This document shows, piece after piece, positions 1 through 11,644 of a stretch of DNA of 64,000 nucleotides (its first letter is position 1; every line of letters starts with the position of its first letter). The notes under the pieces were generated by a model. It made no database searches. It saw only the letters and a program-made list of their open reading frames with translations, and was not told the origin of the DNA. The position numbers were made by a program, and so were the translations under genes. The stretch is from Trema orientale (Eukaryota > Streptophyta > Magnoliopsida > Rosales > Cannabaceae), in NCBI GenBank assembly GCA_002914845.1, contig JXTC01000278.1, forward strand, positions 83,600 through 147,599. The letters run 5' to 3'.

Positions 1-1205
1 GGTAAATTAATACCCTTATACTTGCAATTCCTGCAAATTAATGACTTTTGAATTCTACAAAATTGTATCATTAGCAAGTTTAAAGATACAAATACTCCTC
101 ATTAACTTATTAAAAACTTTGAATATTAATATATTACATAAAATATTTTGTAATTACTTTTTTTTTTGGGTTAATTGTAAAAAAATATAAATTGAGTGAT
201 TTTTGTTAATTTTTTGAAATTATTTTCAATAAATTTTAAGTGTCTGACAATAGAAATAAGATACTTCGATTTTGATTCCATGTTTAGCGAAGAATTTTAT
301 GATCAATTTATACACATATGGTAGACATTTATAAAAAATTATAAAGATAGAGGTATAATTTTGTATGAGCCAAAAATATGATTAAAACTACAAAAAAGGC
401 CTTAATTAAAAATATATATACATATATATATTTCAATTAATTCTTTTTATCTCTCATTCCAATTATTTATTTTTCTTTTTTAAATGAAAAGTTAAATAAA
501 TTAATTATAAAATATTTTTTGGAAATTTTAATTGTGTTTAATTAGTTTTTTATTAAGTTAATTACGAGTAGTTAGTAGTAAAATGATGATTTAATTGAGT
601 ATCGCTCATATACAAATTCGCAGAAATTTTAAATATCATAATATTAATTTGCTAGAATTTCAAAACCTGACTTTTGAAATTTGAAAGATTTCATAAGTGA
701 GTACATTAATTTGCAAGAATATTTCAGAAATTAGGATTTTTTTTTTAAGAAAAATTAAAAATTAGAGTGTTTTATGTCAGTATCCCTACTGAGCATCACC
801 GCAAATGTTCAGTGTGTGATGTATGTCTCCGGCAAATGAAGTGATTTTTTTAGTTGGACTAATCCAAAGCCATATTGTAGTACTACTACTACATCTATTA
901 TTTCCTCCTATAATTCTTCTGAACATTTTCTTATCTCTCTCTTTTCTAAACTTTTGAATGTTCCAATTTTCAGGTTGAAGAAAAGAACAAGCTAGCTACA
1001 GTTTGGAATAAACCCATTAAAAAATTTCCCCAGATTTCTTGAGTTTCATGCACGAAACCCAAAAGGTGAAAGATAATAAAGTGTTAGATAAAATCGCATA
1101 TAAAAAATAAAAGCACAAAAGCACCATACATACATTTTTCCATATATATAGGTACATATTTGTTTCAGTTATCTTCAACCTCATTCTTTCTAAACTATAC
1201 TTGAA
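1..1205. other. AT-rich upstream region of the NHL gene
   Basis: No coding region is recognisable. The stretch is AT-rich with scattered homopolymers and a TA run near 410-430. The part nearest the NHL gene (about 1000-1205) should hold its promoter and the start of its leader, but no TATA box stands out enough from the AT background to be called. Confidence 0.5.
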
Positions 1206-1208
1206 AAA

Positions 1209-1230
1209 AAACACACACACACACACACAC
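1209..1230. repeat. (AC)n microsatellite in the NHL leader
   Basis: About ten AC dinucleotides lie 20-40 bases before the NHL start codon, so they are probably transcribed as part of the 5' leader. Length polymorphism between accessions is expected. Confidence 0.8.
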
Positions 1231-1250
1231 CAAACCCCAATTTTCATATA

Positions 1251-1865
1251 ATGGCACCAACGCAGCAGCCCCAACAAACGACAGTCACTAAGCCCCCACG
1301 ACAGCGGCCCCACATTCTTCGTTGGGTGGCTACGTTTTTTCTAGCCCTGATTGTCCTTGTGGGCATAGCCGTGCTCATAATCTGGCTCGTCATCAAGCCC
1401 AAACGGCTCGTCTTCAGCGTCGAAGATGGTTCGGTCCACAACTTCAACATCTCAAACGACAACCATCTAAACGCGTCCTTCAACTTTGTCGTTCGGTCGT
1501 ACAACCCCAACTCCAGAGTCTCCATCTACTATGACTCCATCGAGTCCCGAGTCGACTACGACGACCAAACCCTTGCGTTTAATGTGGTGGACCCATTCTT
1601 TCAGCCTCATAGGAACGTGACTCGGCTTCAAGTCAAGCTGGCGGCTCAGTCGACGGCTCTGTTGGGCTCGGTCTCGAAGGACATTAAGATGGAGAAGTCG
1701 TCGGGTGAGATGGAGCTGGATCTTTGGCTCAAGGCTAGGATAAGGTTTAAGGTTGGAGCTTGGAAGTCGTCTCATCGGACATTAAGGGTTTCATGTTCCC
1801 CTGTTGTTGTCCACTTCTCTAGGCCCAAGGCTTTCAACAGGGCTTTATGCGACGTAGAACTTTGA
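1251..1865 (+). CDS. NDR1/HIN1-like (NHL) LEA2-domain membrane protein
   Basis: Intronless reading frame of 204 residues, the usual size and structure for the plant NHL family. A short basic, proline-rich cytosolic tail (residues 1-22) precedes one strong membrane segment (about 24-48, rich in Leu, Ile and Val). An extracytosolic LEA2-like beta domain follows (about 75-185). Family signatures are visible: an Asn-Pro-Asn motif followed by Ile-Tyr-Tyr-Asp (about 85-95), Pro-Phe-Phe-Gln-Pro (115-119), and a late Val-Gly-x-Trp-x-Ser stretch (168-173). Potential N-glycosylation sites lie at Asn66, Asn74 and Asn122. Relatives such as NHL10/YLS9 and NDR1 sit at the plasma membrane and take part in defence and senescence responses; such a role here is inference. 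The ATG at 1251 is the first in frame and follows a leader with an AC repeat. No neighbouring gene lies within 12 kb. Confidence 0.9.
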   Translation: MAPTQQPQQTTVTKPPRQRPHILRWVATFFLALIVLVGIAVLIIWLVIKPKRLVFSVEDGSVHNFNISNDNHLNASFNFVVRSYNPNSRVSIYYDSIESRVDYDDQTLAFNVVDPFFQPHRNVTRLQVKLAAQSTALLGSVSKDIKMEKSSGEMELDLWLKARIRFKVGAWKSSHRTLRVSCSPVVVHFSRPKAFNRALCDVEL

Positions 1866-2326
1866 TTTGAGCTTTGTTTTCGTGAAAATACTAATAGCAG
1901 TATGAGACATGAGACCCATATATGCAACTCATGAATTGTTTTAGGCAATGGTTGAGCTCAACAATTATGCTTGATTTATGTTTCCCTGTTAAGTAGCTCT
2001 TATTTTGTTCCCACACTTTTTTTTAAAAAAAAAAAAAAATGTTTTTGACTTTGTGTGTGATAATTGTTTTGTATTGATTTGTGAGTGATTAATAATATTA
2101 TTAATTGGGCTGTGTTTGAATTTTTCTGGATTGAAAAGAAGGGGCTTGGATTTAGTTGTCTAGTAATTGAATTTATTAATTATTTGCATCAATGTAAAAC
2201 ATGAATACTTAAATAATTAATTCTTTTCTTTGTTATTTAACCTTTTGTAGAATTAGAGTGAGATTCTAAGAAAGTAAAAGTACAGGTTGAGACAGATTAG
2301 TTTTATGTCGCTCTATTATAACATGA
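1866..2326. other. 3' flank of the NHL gene
   Basis: Untranslated and intergenic sequence, AT-rich, with a T/A homopolymer junction near 2018-2040. It should contain the NHL polyadenylation site. No other feature is recognised. Confidence 0.5.
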
Positions 2327-2335
2327 TATATAGAT

Positions 2336-2512
2336 GAGCAATGTTATGTTCACTAGTGGTGCCCAATACCACAATGACATGTCTGTTTATCACTGGATGA
2401 TTTAATTAATAAACTTAGTTTTATATGGACCTCACATAAATTATAATTATGATTGATCAGTAACAGACACACACATCATTGTGATGTTCGGCACCACTGA
2501 TTAGCATTATTC
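2336..2512. mobile_element. Foldback MITE, 177 bp, with 9-bp target duplication
   Basis: The two halves are inverted copies of each other over roughly 55-60 bases; each contains a GTGGTGCC-type core near the end. The 9-mer TATATAGAT lies at both edges (2327-2335 and 2513-2521), a target-site duplication. A 9-bp duplication is typical of Mutator-like elements. A relative about 200 bp long sits at 25476-25675. Confidence 0.75.
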
Positions 2513-2521
2513 TATATAGAT

Positions 2522-3265
2522 CCTACATTAACAAAACTTATGATGGGATATATTAGAAAAAGTATAAATGAGAATGATGGTTTATAAATAAATATTATAA
2601 TGATAATTTACATCTTGAGAAAACTTGGGTTCTAGGAATACTCCATATGAAACAAATACTATTGTAAGTAAAGATCACGTGTAGGAATATGAAAAGGGGA
2701 AAGTTTCTAGTGGGCAAAGAAACAGCCATGCACAATGCACTAGAAGAAAACTAGAGTAAAACGAGCCACAAGGCATGTTCTTATACCAGCTCATCACTGT
2801 AGTGCTTAATTTAGAGTCTAGACCAATTAGGCAATCAGTAATTACCTTCCACAATGTTTTTACAAAAATACTGAAAAAAAAAAAAACTGGGCTAGTCCAT
2901 GGCCCTTTCTTATGCCTATTTATATCTCAAATATCTATTTGGCGGGGAGAAAAGGATAGATCTAACATGGACCTATTCACTTTTTTGTGAATTTTTTAAA
3001 AATGGCATTTTTAGGAGCACCGAGAATATTTTAATCTATACTCAAGAGATTCTTGATGATAAAAAAATTATTAATTATAGGTCAAACTTGATACTCTTAA
3101 AAATGATATTTTTAAAACAGTTTACAAAAAATTCATTTTGGCCCAAATTAGTTTTTTCCATGTCCTTTTCTCTATGGTGGGAAGTACAGTTGAGTGTTGA
3201 GGACTTCTGTTTGAGAATGAACATCTATTTGGGCTTGGATCATAAATTTGTATGGGCTAACTAGT
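2522..3265. other. Gene-free stretch
   Basis: AT-rich intergenic sequence. Short open frames at 2775-3264 have low-complexity composition and match no family known to me. Nothing else was recognised. Confidence 0.4.
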
Positions 3266-3472
3266 AGGTTTTCTCTAGGAGTATTTTATAGACAAATTTT
3301 TTAGTATTGTCGCAATATTACTAACGGGTAGTTGCAATATTAGTGACTACCACTAAGAATAGTTATGATCATAGAAAAAAAAATATTTACGGTTATAAAT
3401 ATTGCAACCACCAGTCACTAAGTCCTAAAAAATCATTTTGAAAAATACTCCTAAAGAGAACATTTTTCTTTT
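3266..3472. mobile_element. Foldback MITE about 200 bp
   Basis: The left end (TTTCTCTAGGAGTATTTT, near 3269-3287) recurs inverted near 3446-3465, and inner parts also pair (two ATATTGCAAC/GTTGCAATATT-like segments). The exact ends and target duplication were not resolved. Similar partial sequences occur near 3640 and 30010. Confidence 0.55.
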
Positions 3473-5530
3473 ACTCCTAATCATCTCTTTTCCTTTTTTA
3501 CTTTTGATAAGGGGAAATGACAAATTATGAGTGTTTTGGGCCTAAATGATATTTTCATGACTGATTTTCATTTCGGACTAGTCAGTAGTCACTTTTATAA
3601 TGACCACAAGTCTTATAAAAAAAGGGCTAGTTCTCATAAAAAGAATACTCCCCTTGAAAAATTACTATAGGTATAATCCACATTGACTAGTCCAAAAACA
3701 TTATTATAAAAATGTATCTAAAAGGCTTAAAGTTTCATTTGGGCCAAACAGTCAAAGTTCCTGTTTGAATCCCTATGATAAAATGTGTACAAGTTATTTT
3801 TAGCTCCCCACAAAAATTCCAGTACTACCGAGCAAAGACCCTGCAACAATTACAGTTTTGGGTGCAATTTATAATATTTATTGTGGTACTTGACGATGTT
3901 GTTGTACCTAATATTTTAAAGTGATGGAGCTATTAGTTTCATAATATTCCGATTTATAAGTTAGGAGTCATATTAATTATATATCTAGATCCAGGGGAAG
4001 TATATTTTGATATTTTCGGTATATGTATAAAAGAAAAGAAAGTCTTTATAGAAAGGAGAATATAGTACTTTATTAATTAATAAACTTCCTTCCATCACAG
4101 AAAAATATTTACAAAGAAGTATGTTTATCAGTATAATAGGTTTTTTTTTTCCAAAATTTTGTTATCATGAAATTTATACATAAATTAGTCTAACTAGAAC
4201 TCAAACTCCTATCCTCCCTTTCCCTCCCATATACTTACAATTTATCAGTATAATAAGTAAATTAGCAGCACTCTCCGCCTTTAAGTTTTCTTATTTCAGT
4301 ACTACCAGAATTTCTTTTCTTAAAAGGAAATATTCTAATAGCGAAATTGAAGGGAAAAAAAAAAAACTTCGTGGTCTAGATAAAACTAACAGGACTCTCC
4401 AAAAGGAACTAGAAGGTGTTTTGATGATAAACTTCTCTTTAATGTCCCTTTGATCAGGATCGATCCTTCTGACTAAAACAGTAAATGCTTGTACCCCTTT
4501 TATGAAAATTACTTGAAGTACAAGATCGCTGTAACAAATCTTTTTTTTTTTTAATAACAATTTAGTAATTTTATAGAGTGAGGGAGTGAATTGTTATACA
4601 AGTTCAATAGATGTTATTGGTCAAAACTTGTCCATTTGATTTGAAGTCTTGACTTAGAGTACATCAAATGTAGGAGTAGAGGGAAAGCATGCATATATAT
4701 ACTTGAGTGAAAGGTAAATCATTCCCAATTCCCATCTAAATTGCAGTTCATTAATGTCTGTCATTTACTAGAAATTAGTAAAAGGAATGGTAGTTGCCAA
4801 GGTTGCCTTCCTTGTGAAAACCTCAATACCTGGCTTTGTACTACATCTTTCAATGAGCATTAATTTGACAGCAATATTTTTAGGTGATCAGTTCAAGTTT
4901 GATACCTCATTATTACAGCTGGAAGCTATTTAATTGGCAGCACCAATTTAGTAAATATAGAAGATAAAGTAGAAGTCTTGTTCTCGCATATTATATCAAC
5001 AAATAACTAATTATAGGATCGATCGACTCAACATCTGAATGTGGGTGCCAGATTCGGAAAATACAAATACTAAATAATATTATTCAAATTAGTTTCTTTT
5101 TAAAACGGAAAAGCCCAAAAGGTGGTGCATTCCAAAATCCAAATTAACACCGAGCCAAATTGGCAGCCTGTTGTTATACGTTATCACCTATTGGAATAAC
5201 TTCTGATGTTATGACATATTGAAATGATGCAACTATTATGGTGGGACGCGACTTAAATCTAAAACTTCTTGATTAACCTAAAACTTTTTGATCGTAGGAC
5301 ACAAGCGCCTACAACTTTACCTGATTTTGTATTTTGTTAAACATCTGATGGTATTTTCGAATTATAAGTATTTATGGTTCTTTTATGCGACTTTTTTAGT
5401 GGGATGAGTTTATTAATTCGAGAATGAAATAAAGCAAATCAAAACATATAAAAACAAGATTTATTTTGAATTTTATAACTTTCAAGTGAATTTATACACT
5501 ATATTCAAACTTTGTATTTTGCACTGTATA
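3473..5530. other. Gene-free stretch
   Basis: AT-rich intergenic sequence with homopolymer tracts (for example near 4141 and 4540). No conserved coding frame, RNA gene or complete mobile element was recognised. Confidence 0.4.
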
Positions 5531-5531
5531 T

Positions 5532-5938
5532 ATAGGCCATTTTGGTATTTCTGTGTTGCACGGCAACTATGTTATAGCTCTGTTGTAGCTGTGCTGTGAA
5601 GAAGAAGCAGCTGTGGGAAAAAAAATTTAAGCGTTTGGTAAACTTAATCTACAAAGTTGTTGTACTATTTAAAAGCAACATCTAATCCTTTGATAAACTA
5701 TAGATTATGTGTGATGTAAAGTGTATCTTAAACAATTTGTATTATAAAAGAAGAATTAGCATTGAAAACTAATCCTTACCCTATTTCTTAAATTCTATTT
5801 AAATTAGCGATTACGCAGCAACATTTAGAATCTACTGACTAAAAGCAGGAACTTGTCAAATCATCCCACTCCCATTTTTTCGCTGACTGCTTTTAAAAGT
5901 TAAAAACAGCATCCATAATCAATCCCAAACGAGCCCTA
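5532..5938. mobile_element. Probable TIR MITE
   Basis: The left edge reads TAGGCCATTTTGGTA and the right edge, read inverted, TAGGGCTCGTTTGGGA. Both sit inside TATATA, and the interior has partly complementary arms containing the AGCAGCTG and AAAAGCAG words. Ends of this kind are common among plant hAT-type MITEs. The arms are diverged, so the borders are approximate. Confidence 0.45.
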
Positions 5939-5939
5939 T

Positions 5940-8126
5940 ATAACTTTTTTTTTTTCTTCCAAGATATCAATATAATGGATGCAATGCCAACAAAAATCTT
6001 TAACGAGTGATATATGGATCAATTAATAACATGTACCTGTACTAATAATTAGCAGAGCCACAGGATGGGACTTTAATCCTTTATTATGAGTAGGGTTTGC
6101 TCGCCCCAACTCCTTCTGACAAAAGGAATAACAAGTCATGCAAAGATCAAATGGGCAATATTTCCATTCAATAATATGTAATATAGTATTACTGTTTGAC
6201 CAATAGTCAATCTTAAATTTATAGAGTCCAAAGAGTCAACAATGGATCTATACACATCTACCGTTGTTATATATATGAGTGTAAGCATAACAGTATTCAC
6301 TGATCATTACGGTCCAAATGGGTTACTCCAAACTAGATAAATGAACACAAGGCTTCCTCTAGTCGATGTCAAAATCCATAAATAACGCACACGTACATAT
6401 GTTCCCGAACAATCTTGTTTGAGTATGAACCTAACAGCGTTCATTTATTTCGGAACTAATATTCAAATGACCTCAGAAATGGATTATCCAACTTAGACAG
6501 AGAAATCATAATGCTCCCTCACTAGTCATTGTCATCTTGATTTGATTATAATGAGTACATTAAAGTCCATCACACACGTATATACGTAGATGTGTATATA
6601 TATATATCTATTCTATATATAGCAGTGAGATGTAGTCCATTTCGGAGATCGATTTTTTACACGTTTTAGCTAGTATAGAACATGTTTTTCTAATTCTATA
6701 TTTGATAAAATATGTTCGGTGTTGACTAAAAGGTGTAATGGGACCGGTCCTGAAAGGAGACCATATCCAAAACTCTTATATATATATTATATATATGGGT
6801 TTTTGAACGTGGTGTATATATGTGTGTTTGTATGTACCATTGTTACAAGACATGAGAGCGTGAGTACATGCACCAAGCCGAGTCTATCTAATAATAAAGA
6901 GCCGCAAAGATATTTTTCTTTCATGTAAAAAAATCATTAGGAACAAAAACAAGTCATGGGTTTTGGACCCTTATATTTGTGCAAGGGGCTCCCTTGGATT
7001 TCTCTAGAGCTAGCCTTAAAAAAAAAAAAAAAAAAAATTTAGGATTTTTGGGGATCCAAAAAAATTTTGACAATTAGTACACACTTTTGTGCCCTTTTGG
7101 GTGACCCAATACCCACATGGACCGATCATTTCCTTGCTTCATTGGAGTTTTGCTAAAAAAAAGGAAAGAAGTTGGGAGAAAGATATGGAGTTGGGGTACA
7201 TGTATATATGTGTACCTCTATATATCTCTCTCTATATATGTACAGATGTATTCACTTTTAAGTGACAAGACTGAAACTGAAAGAATGTTAAACACAAACA
7301 TAAGTAACACTGCACCTTACTGTCTCTACTTTTGTCTATGTATTGCCCGCTTTAGGCCCCTCTCTTCTCTCCTTGTTAATGCCCTTTATTATAGGATATT
7401 ACCAAGGTCCATTTCCATAACTAATAGACTTGCTTTCCTTACCCTGTTTCTTCTTCTTCTTTTTTTAATTTTTTTCACTATTTTGTCATGCATAATGGAT
7501 CATTACCTATTTGTGCATTTTCCCATACCATAACAATTAGCTTATAAGCTAATTATGCTATTAATGCGAAAGTAGCATACATTTTTTTTTTTTTCTATAT
7601 AATATGTCAATTTGATACGAAGAAAATCTTGTTTAAAACTATCAAAGAAAGTGATGAGAGTCCTAAAGTGAGATTGCCTTATGATATTAGCTTGTTGAAG
7701 GACAAGTAGTAGTACTAATTGGCATATAAAAAGAAAGTTATATGTCTAGAACTTTTAAATTATTGATTGATGGATAAAGATAAGAAAATGGTTTGTTTTC
7801 AAATCGAGAAATAACTATAGGCAGAGAGGAATATGATCCTTTAAGCATACTAGGACCCATGCAGGCTAGATGTTTGTAACAAGGCCACAAAGAGAGAAAA
7901 ATGAAAAGAAACTAGTGACTATATAGCTAAATGAAAAATTAATTAGCTGTTGGGTTTTCCTTTTCTTTTTGCATAAAGGGCTAAAAGGGTACAGAAACCT
8001 AGCTACAGTTGAAGATCATGAGCTTGAGCTATGGCCATTACTGAGTTTTTTCGTAGTACTTGTCACTACTTTTTGTCCAACTCCACAATGTGAGCTTTTT
8101 TCTCTAAATATCTACTTAACAAAACA
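5940..8126. other. Gene-free stretch
   Basis: Intergenic DNA with TA-rich tracts at 6595-6608 and 6778-6798 and a 19-base A run at about 7018-7037. Open frames at 6719-6928 and 7117-7533 show only low-complexity hydrophobic composition and match no known family. Confidence 0.4.
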
Positions 8127-8127
8127 C

Positions 8128-8158
8128 CTTCTTCTTCTTCTTCTTCTTCTTCTTCTTC
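8128..8158. repeat. (CTT)n microsatellite
   Basis: About ten uninterrupted CTT triplets in intergenic DNA. Confidence 0.9.
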
Positions 8159-8362
8159 AAGTATTAGTACTTGAAATGACATAATCCAGCCAGTAAAGGC
8201 CAATTCAGCGGCATGCATGTGATCTTCAACCTCCAACAATGGCGGACCCCATTGATGGTCAGTGGGCACGTTGTGGTTTTCATGAGAGCCTTTAAATTGG
8301 ATTTATTAGATCAGCAGTGGTACTCCCTGTTTGTTGTTTGGATCAAATTGAGATATGGTTGG

Positions 8363-8364
<2 letters not shown>

Positions 8365-8407
<43 letters not shown>
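8365..8407. repeat. (ATT)n microsatellite
   Basis: About fourteen uninterrupted ATT triplets in intergenic DNA. Confidence 0.9.
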
Positions 8408-8782
8408 GTCAAATTAATGGATCCAACTAAAATAACTATTGTCATCGACTATGTTGGCAACCAATCTAAGTCAACTCTATCCATATTTAAGGACTTATTG
8501 TTTCCAAATAGGAAGAAATCAATAATTTGGGAGATCAACAGGATTATTATGTGCTTATTTAGATTATTAATCATAACTCATTGCAAACTCATAGGTATAT
8601 GTTGAAAACAAGCTCAAAGTCGACGCTTTTCACGTATCAAAAATTAAGAAATATCTGAACGAACTGTGTTACAACTTTTTATATTGCAAATAATATATGT
8701 TCAAGGAATCAATATCAGTACGTATTATATATATATATATATATTAGATGAAGAGATATAGATAGAGATTATATTAAATATA

Positions 8783-10309
8783 AGATTTTTGGCATAATTA
8801 GTCCCTGAATTTTTTATTGATTTACAATGTGTCCCCTGAATTATTTTTTTTTTGGTAATTAGGACCCTAAATCTATAAAATCGTTGCAATCTACCAATTT
8901 CCATTAATGACTGTCAAATTTTAGATGAATTTAAACGCGTACTAGTCATATGCAAGTTTTTTAAGGTATAATGGGTATCTTACTTGGTTTGAAGGTAAAA
9001 ATTAGGGGTGTTCATGGCCGGTTTGGACGGTCTAAATCGTCAATCCAGAAACCAATCCGAATGTACGGTTTGGTCGGTTTACCAATCCGTGCGGTTTGAG
9101 TTTGTCGATTCAAACCGGCCAAACCGCACCTACATTTTTGCGGCCGGTTTGGGCGGTTTCCGCGGTTTGAAAACTTAAAAAATTTGAATTAATACAATAT
9201 CAACTAAACTCATATCATAATCATATTTCATCTAAAATATAAAGTCTAAATATAAAACAAAACTATAACATAGTTAAAAGCTATAACTAAATCGAAAGTC
9301 ATAGTAAACTTAAATTTTAGTTACAACTTAATCAAATTGAATAGTAAACTTAAAGTTTTTAATCTTAAACATATCACAACAATAAGACTTAAAGTCTAAA
9401 ATATCATAAGAGTCTTAAGTAACAGAGTCCTAAATAAGCTAAGAGTAATCATTACTCAATTAGAATGAATGAGCTTAAATTTTTAACTATTAATATACAT
9501 TTAAAAAAAAATACATATACAAACTTATTGGCCGATTCGGTTTGAATCCGACCGAATTTTTCTAAAACCGAAAACCAAACCGGCCAAGTCGGTTTTCATA
9601 TTTTCTAATCCATAACCGGTCATTTAAGAAAAAAAACCGCACGGATTGGGCGGTTTGAATTGGATTGGGCGGTTTCCACGGTTTGGCGGTTTTTTTGAAC
9701 ACCCCTAGTAAAAATAACAAATGAGATTTTGGAGAGGAAAAATAGTTTGAAAATTCAAATTTTTAAACAATTAAAGAATAAACAAAAATTGACCCACTTA
9801 AATGTTGAGTTATCTTTAAGAGTAGTTTAAGTTTTTTCGTAATTTTTTGAGTTATTTTTAAAGGCTATATTATTTATATTATTAATTTAACATTTTATTT
9901 TTTATTAAATGCTTTCATAAAAATTCAAGCAATGTTTTATTTTTTCAAAAAAATCAATAAATTTATTTTTGAAGTTTAGCATTGTTAAATTAAGTATCTT
10001 ATTATAATTTAGAGTTATTTTGTTTATTTTTTAATTGTTTAAAAATTTGAATTTCAAAACCATTTTCCCCCTCCAAACTCTCATTTGTTATTTTTGCCTC
10101 CAAACCAAGTGAGATACCCATCATACCCTTAAAAAACTTGCACATGACTAGCACATGTCTAAATCCATCCAAAATTTGACAATCATTAACAGAAATGGGT
10201 AGATTGCAACGGTTTTATAAATTCAGGATCCTAATTGTAAAAAAAAATAAAGTTTAGGGGACACATTGCAAATTAACGAAAAATTTACGGCTAGTCATGC
10301 CAAAAACTC
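8783..10309. mobile_element. MULE-type non-autonomous element with ~300-bp terminal inverted repeats
   Basis: Bases 8783-9002 plus 9716 to about 9797 are matched, inverted, by about 10010-10309. The left arm starts AGATTTTTGGCAT and the right arm, read inverted, GAGTTTTTGGCAT. I judge the arms to be roughly 85% alike by eye. The 9-mer TTAAATATA flanks both ends (8774-8782 and 10310-10318). Long terminal inverted repeats with a 9-bp duplication are the hallmark of Mutator-like elements. No transposase reading frame is present, so it is non-autonomous. The left arm is split by a nested hAT-type element (9003-9707); without it and its duplication the element is about 0.8 kb. Confidence 0.88.
9003..9707. 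mobile_element. hAT-type non-autonomous element nested in the MULE arm
   Basis: Short terminal inverted repeats TAGGGGTGTTC and GAACACCCCTA bound a 705-bp element. The 8-mer GTAAAAAT flanks it on both sides (8995-9002 and 9708-9715), the duplication size of hAT transposons. Many CCGGTTT/AAACCGG words cluster within 180 bp of each end, like hAT subterminal transposase-binding repeats. The middle is AT-rich and non-coding. The right arm of the host element reads straight through the matching position, giving an in-place empty site. Confidence 0.9.
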
Positions 10310-10474
10310 TTAAATATATGTACATATATTTATATGTACAAACATTTGTATACATAAAAAATGTGTGTGTATGTATTTCTTGTTGAAAATTTTTTGGTTC
10401 ACATTGATTTAAAAAAAACATCGAACACAGCATATATAAAAGTAACTATGATAGTGCATATTTTATAACCTTAA

Positions 10475-11164
10475 CGTTATATTTAGTAGAAGAGAAGGAA
10501 GATAGAATATTATGAAAAGTATATTAAACCTAGGAAAAGAAAGGAGAGAAGAACACTTCTTTCTTGTTGTGTTTCTTGTTATTAGAACGAGAGTACCAAA
10601 ATTCTTTTCCTTATTAGGTAGGAGGGAGTAGTGGTAAAAAGAGATTGTGATTTTTTTTTTCAACTTTTTTTAACAATGACTACTCTACTATTTTTATCCC
10701 AAAAAAAAAAAAAATGATTACTCTAATACTTGGTGGACTTTCTCTCTTAAAATCACTCAAATTTGGATGAATTGAAAATTGGTTATAGGAGGAAAGGAAG
10801 ATATGAAAGGACGAGAGGTACAATACTTAGGCAAAATGAGATGAGGGAGGAAAGAGATTACTCTGTTTGGTATAGAGGAATGAAAAAACCAAAATCTTAT
10901 CTTTAGTTTGGTTGGCGAGAGAAATAGAAGAAATGGGCATGTTTATAAATACAATAATTATTCTACTACTTGATTGTGAAATACTTTTTTAAAATCTCTC
11001 CAATTTTGAGGAGATTTAAAGTTAGTTAAATTCAAAAAATCCATTTCCTAATTCATTCATTCTTAAAATCTCTCGTATCAAAAAACCAATATACACCAAA
11101 TTCATCAATTAACTCTTTTTAATTCACTTCTTTCTTCCATTTCTCTCTCTTACTAAACATACTC
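10475..11164. mobile_element. PIF/Harbinger-like TIR element, 690 bp
   Basis: The left end CGTTATATTTAGTA and the inverted right end GAGTATGTTTAGTA form degenerate terminal inverted repeats, continued by GA-rich and CT-rich arms. TAA lies at both edges (10472-10474 and 11165-11167), fitting the TWA target of PIF/Harbinger elements. The reading frame inside (minus strand, about 10463-10663) is low-complexity and not a transposase. Confidence 0.6.
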
Positions 11165-11167
11165 TAA

Positions 11168-11345
11168 ATCCTTCTAACCAAACAATCATCTGACCCGAAA
11201 TTAATTCATTAATCCCGAACTCTCAATCCCAGTAAAATCATATTGAATCAAACATCATGGAAATTTGATGAAATCTGATGAAAGAATTGACCAACGCGCA
11301 CACTGCCAAAGTAGTGCGTTTCAAATCCTACTAGAAAATTCCCCA
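11168..11345. other. Gene-free stretch before the tandem repeat
   Basis: Short unique intergenic sequence; nothing recognised. Confidence 0.4.
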
Positions 11346-11348
11346 ATG

Positions 11349-11640
11349 ACACATGTAACAACCTTGTTTGTATAGTAGACTGTCCTATTCACCAAGTGTC
11401 CTCCATATTAAATGTTTAGCACAACTAAAAGTAGCAACTTTGTCTCTATGCAAATAGCAGGTCGTATTCACCAAGTATGATTCATGCATTAATTTTGGGC
11501 ACAATCAAAAAGTAGCAACTTCGTCTTTATGTGATATAGCACGTCCTCTATATTCACATTGTGAAGAGAATCGTGTAATTTTGGGCAAACATAAATAGTA
11601 GTTCTGTCTATGTGAGAATATAACTTATATTGTTCATTGA
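11349..11640. repeat. Degenerate tandem repeat, ~83-bp period
   Basis: Three and a bit diverged units start near 11349, 11434 and 11517. Each opens with CAACYTYGTCTNTATG-like sequence, has a central TATTCAC and ends with GCACAAYNAAAAGTAG-like sequence. No coding potential is seen. Confidence 0.6.
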
Positions 11641-11644
11641 GAGA

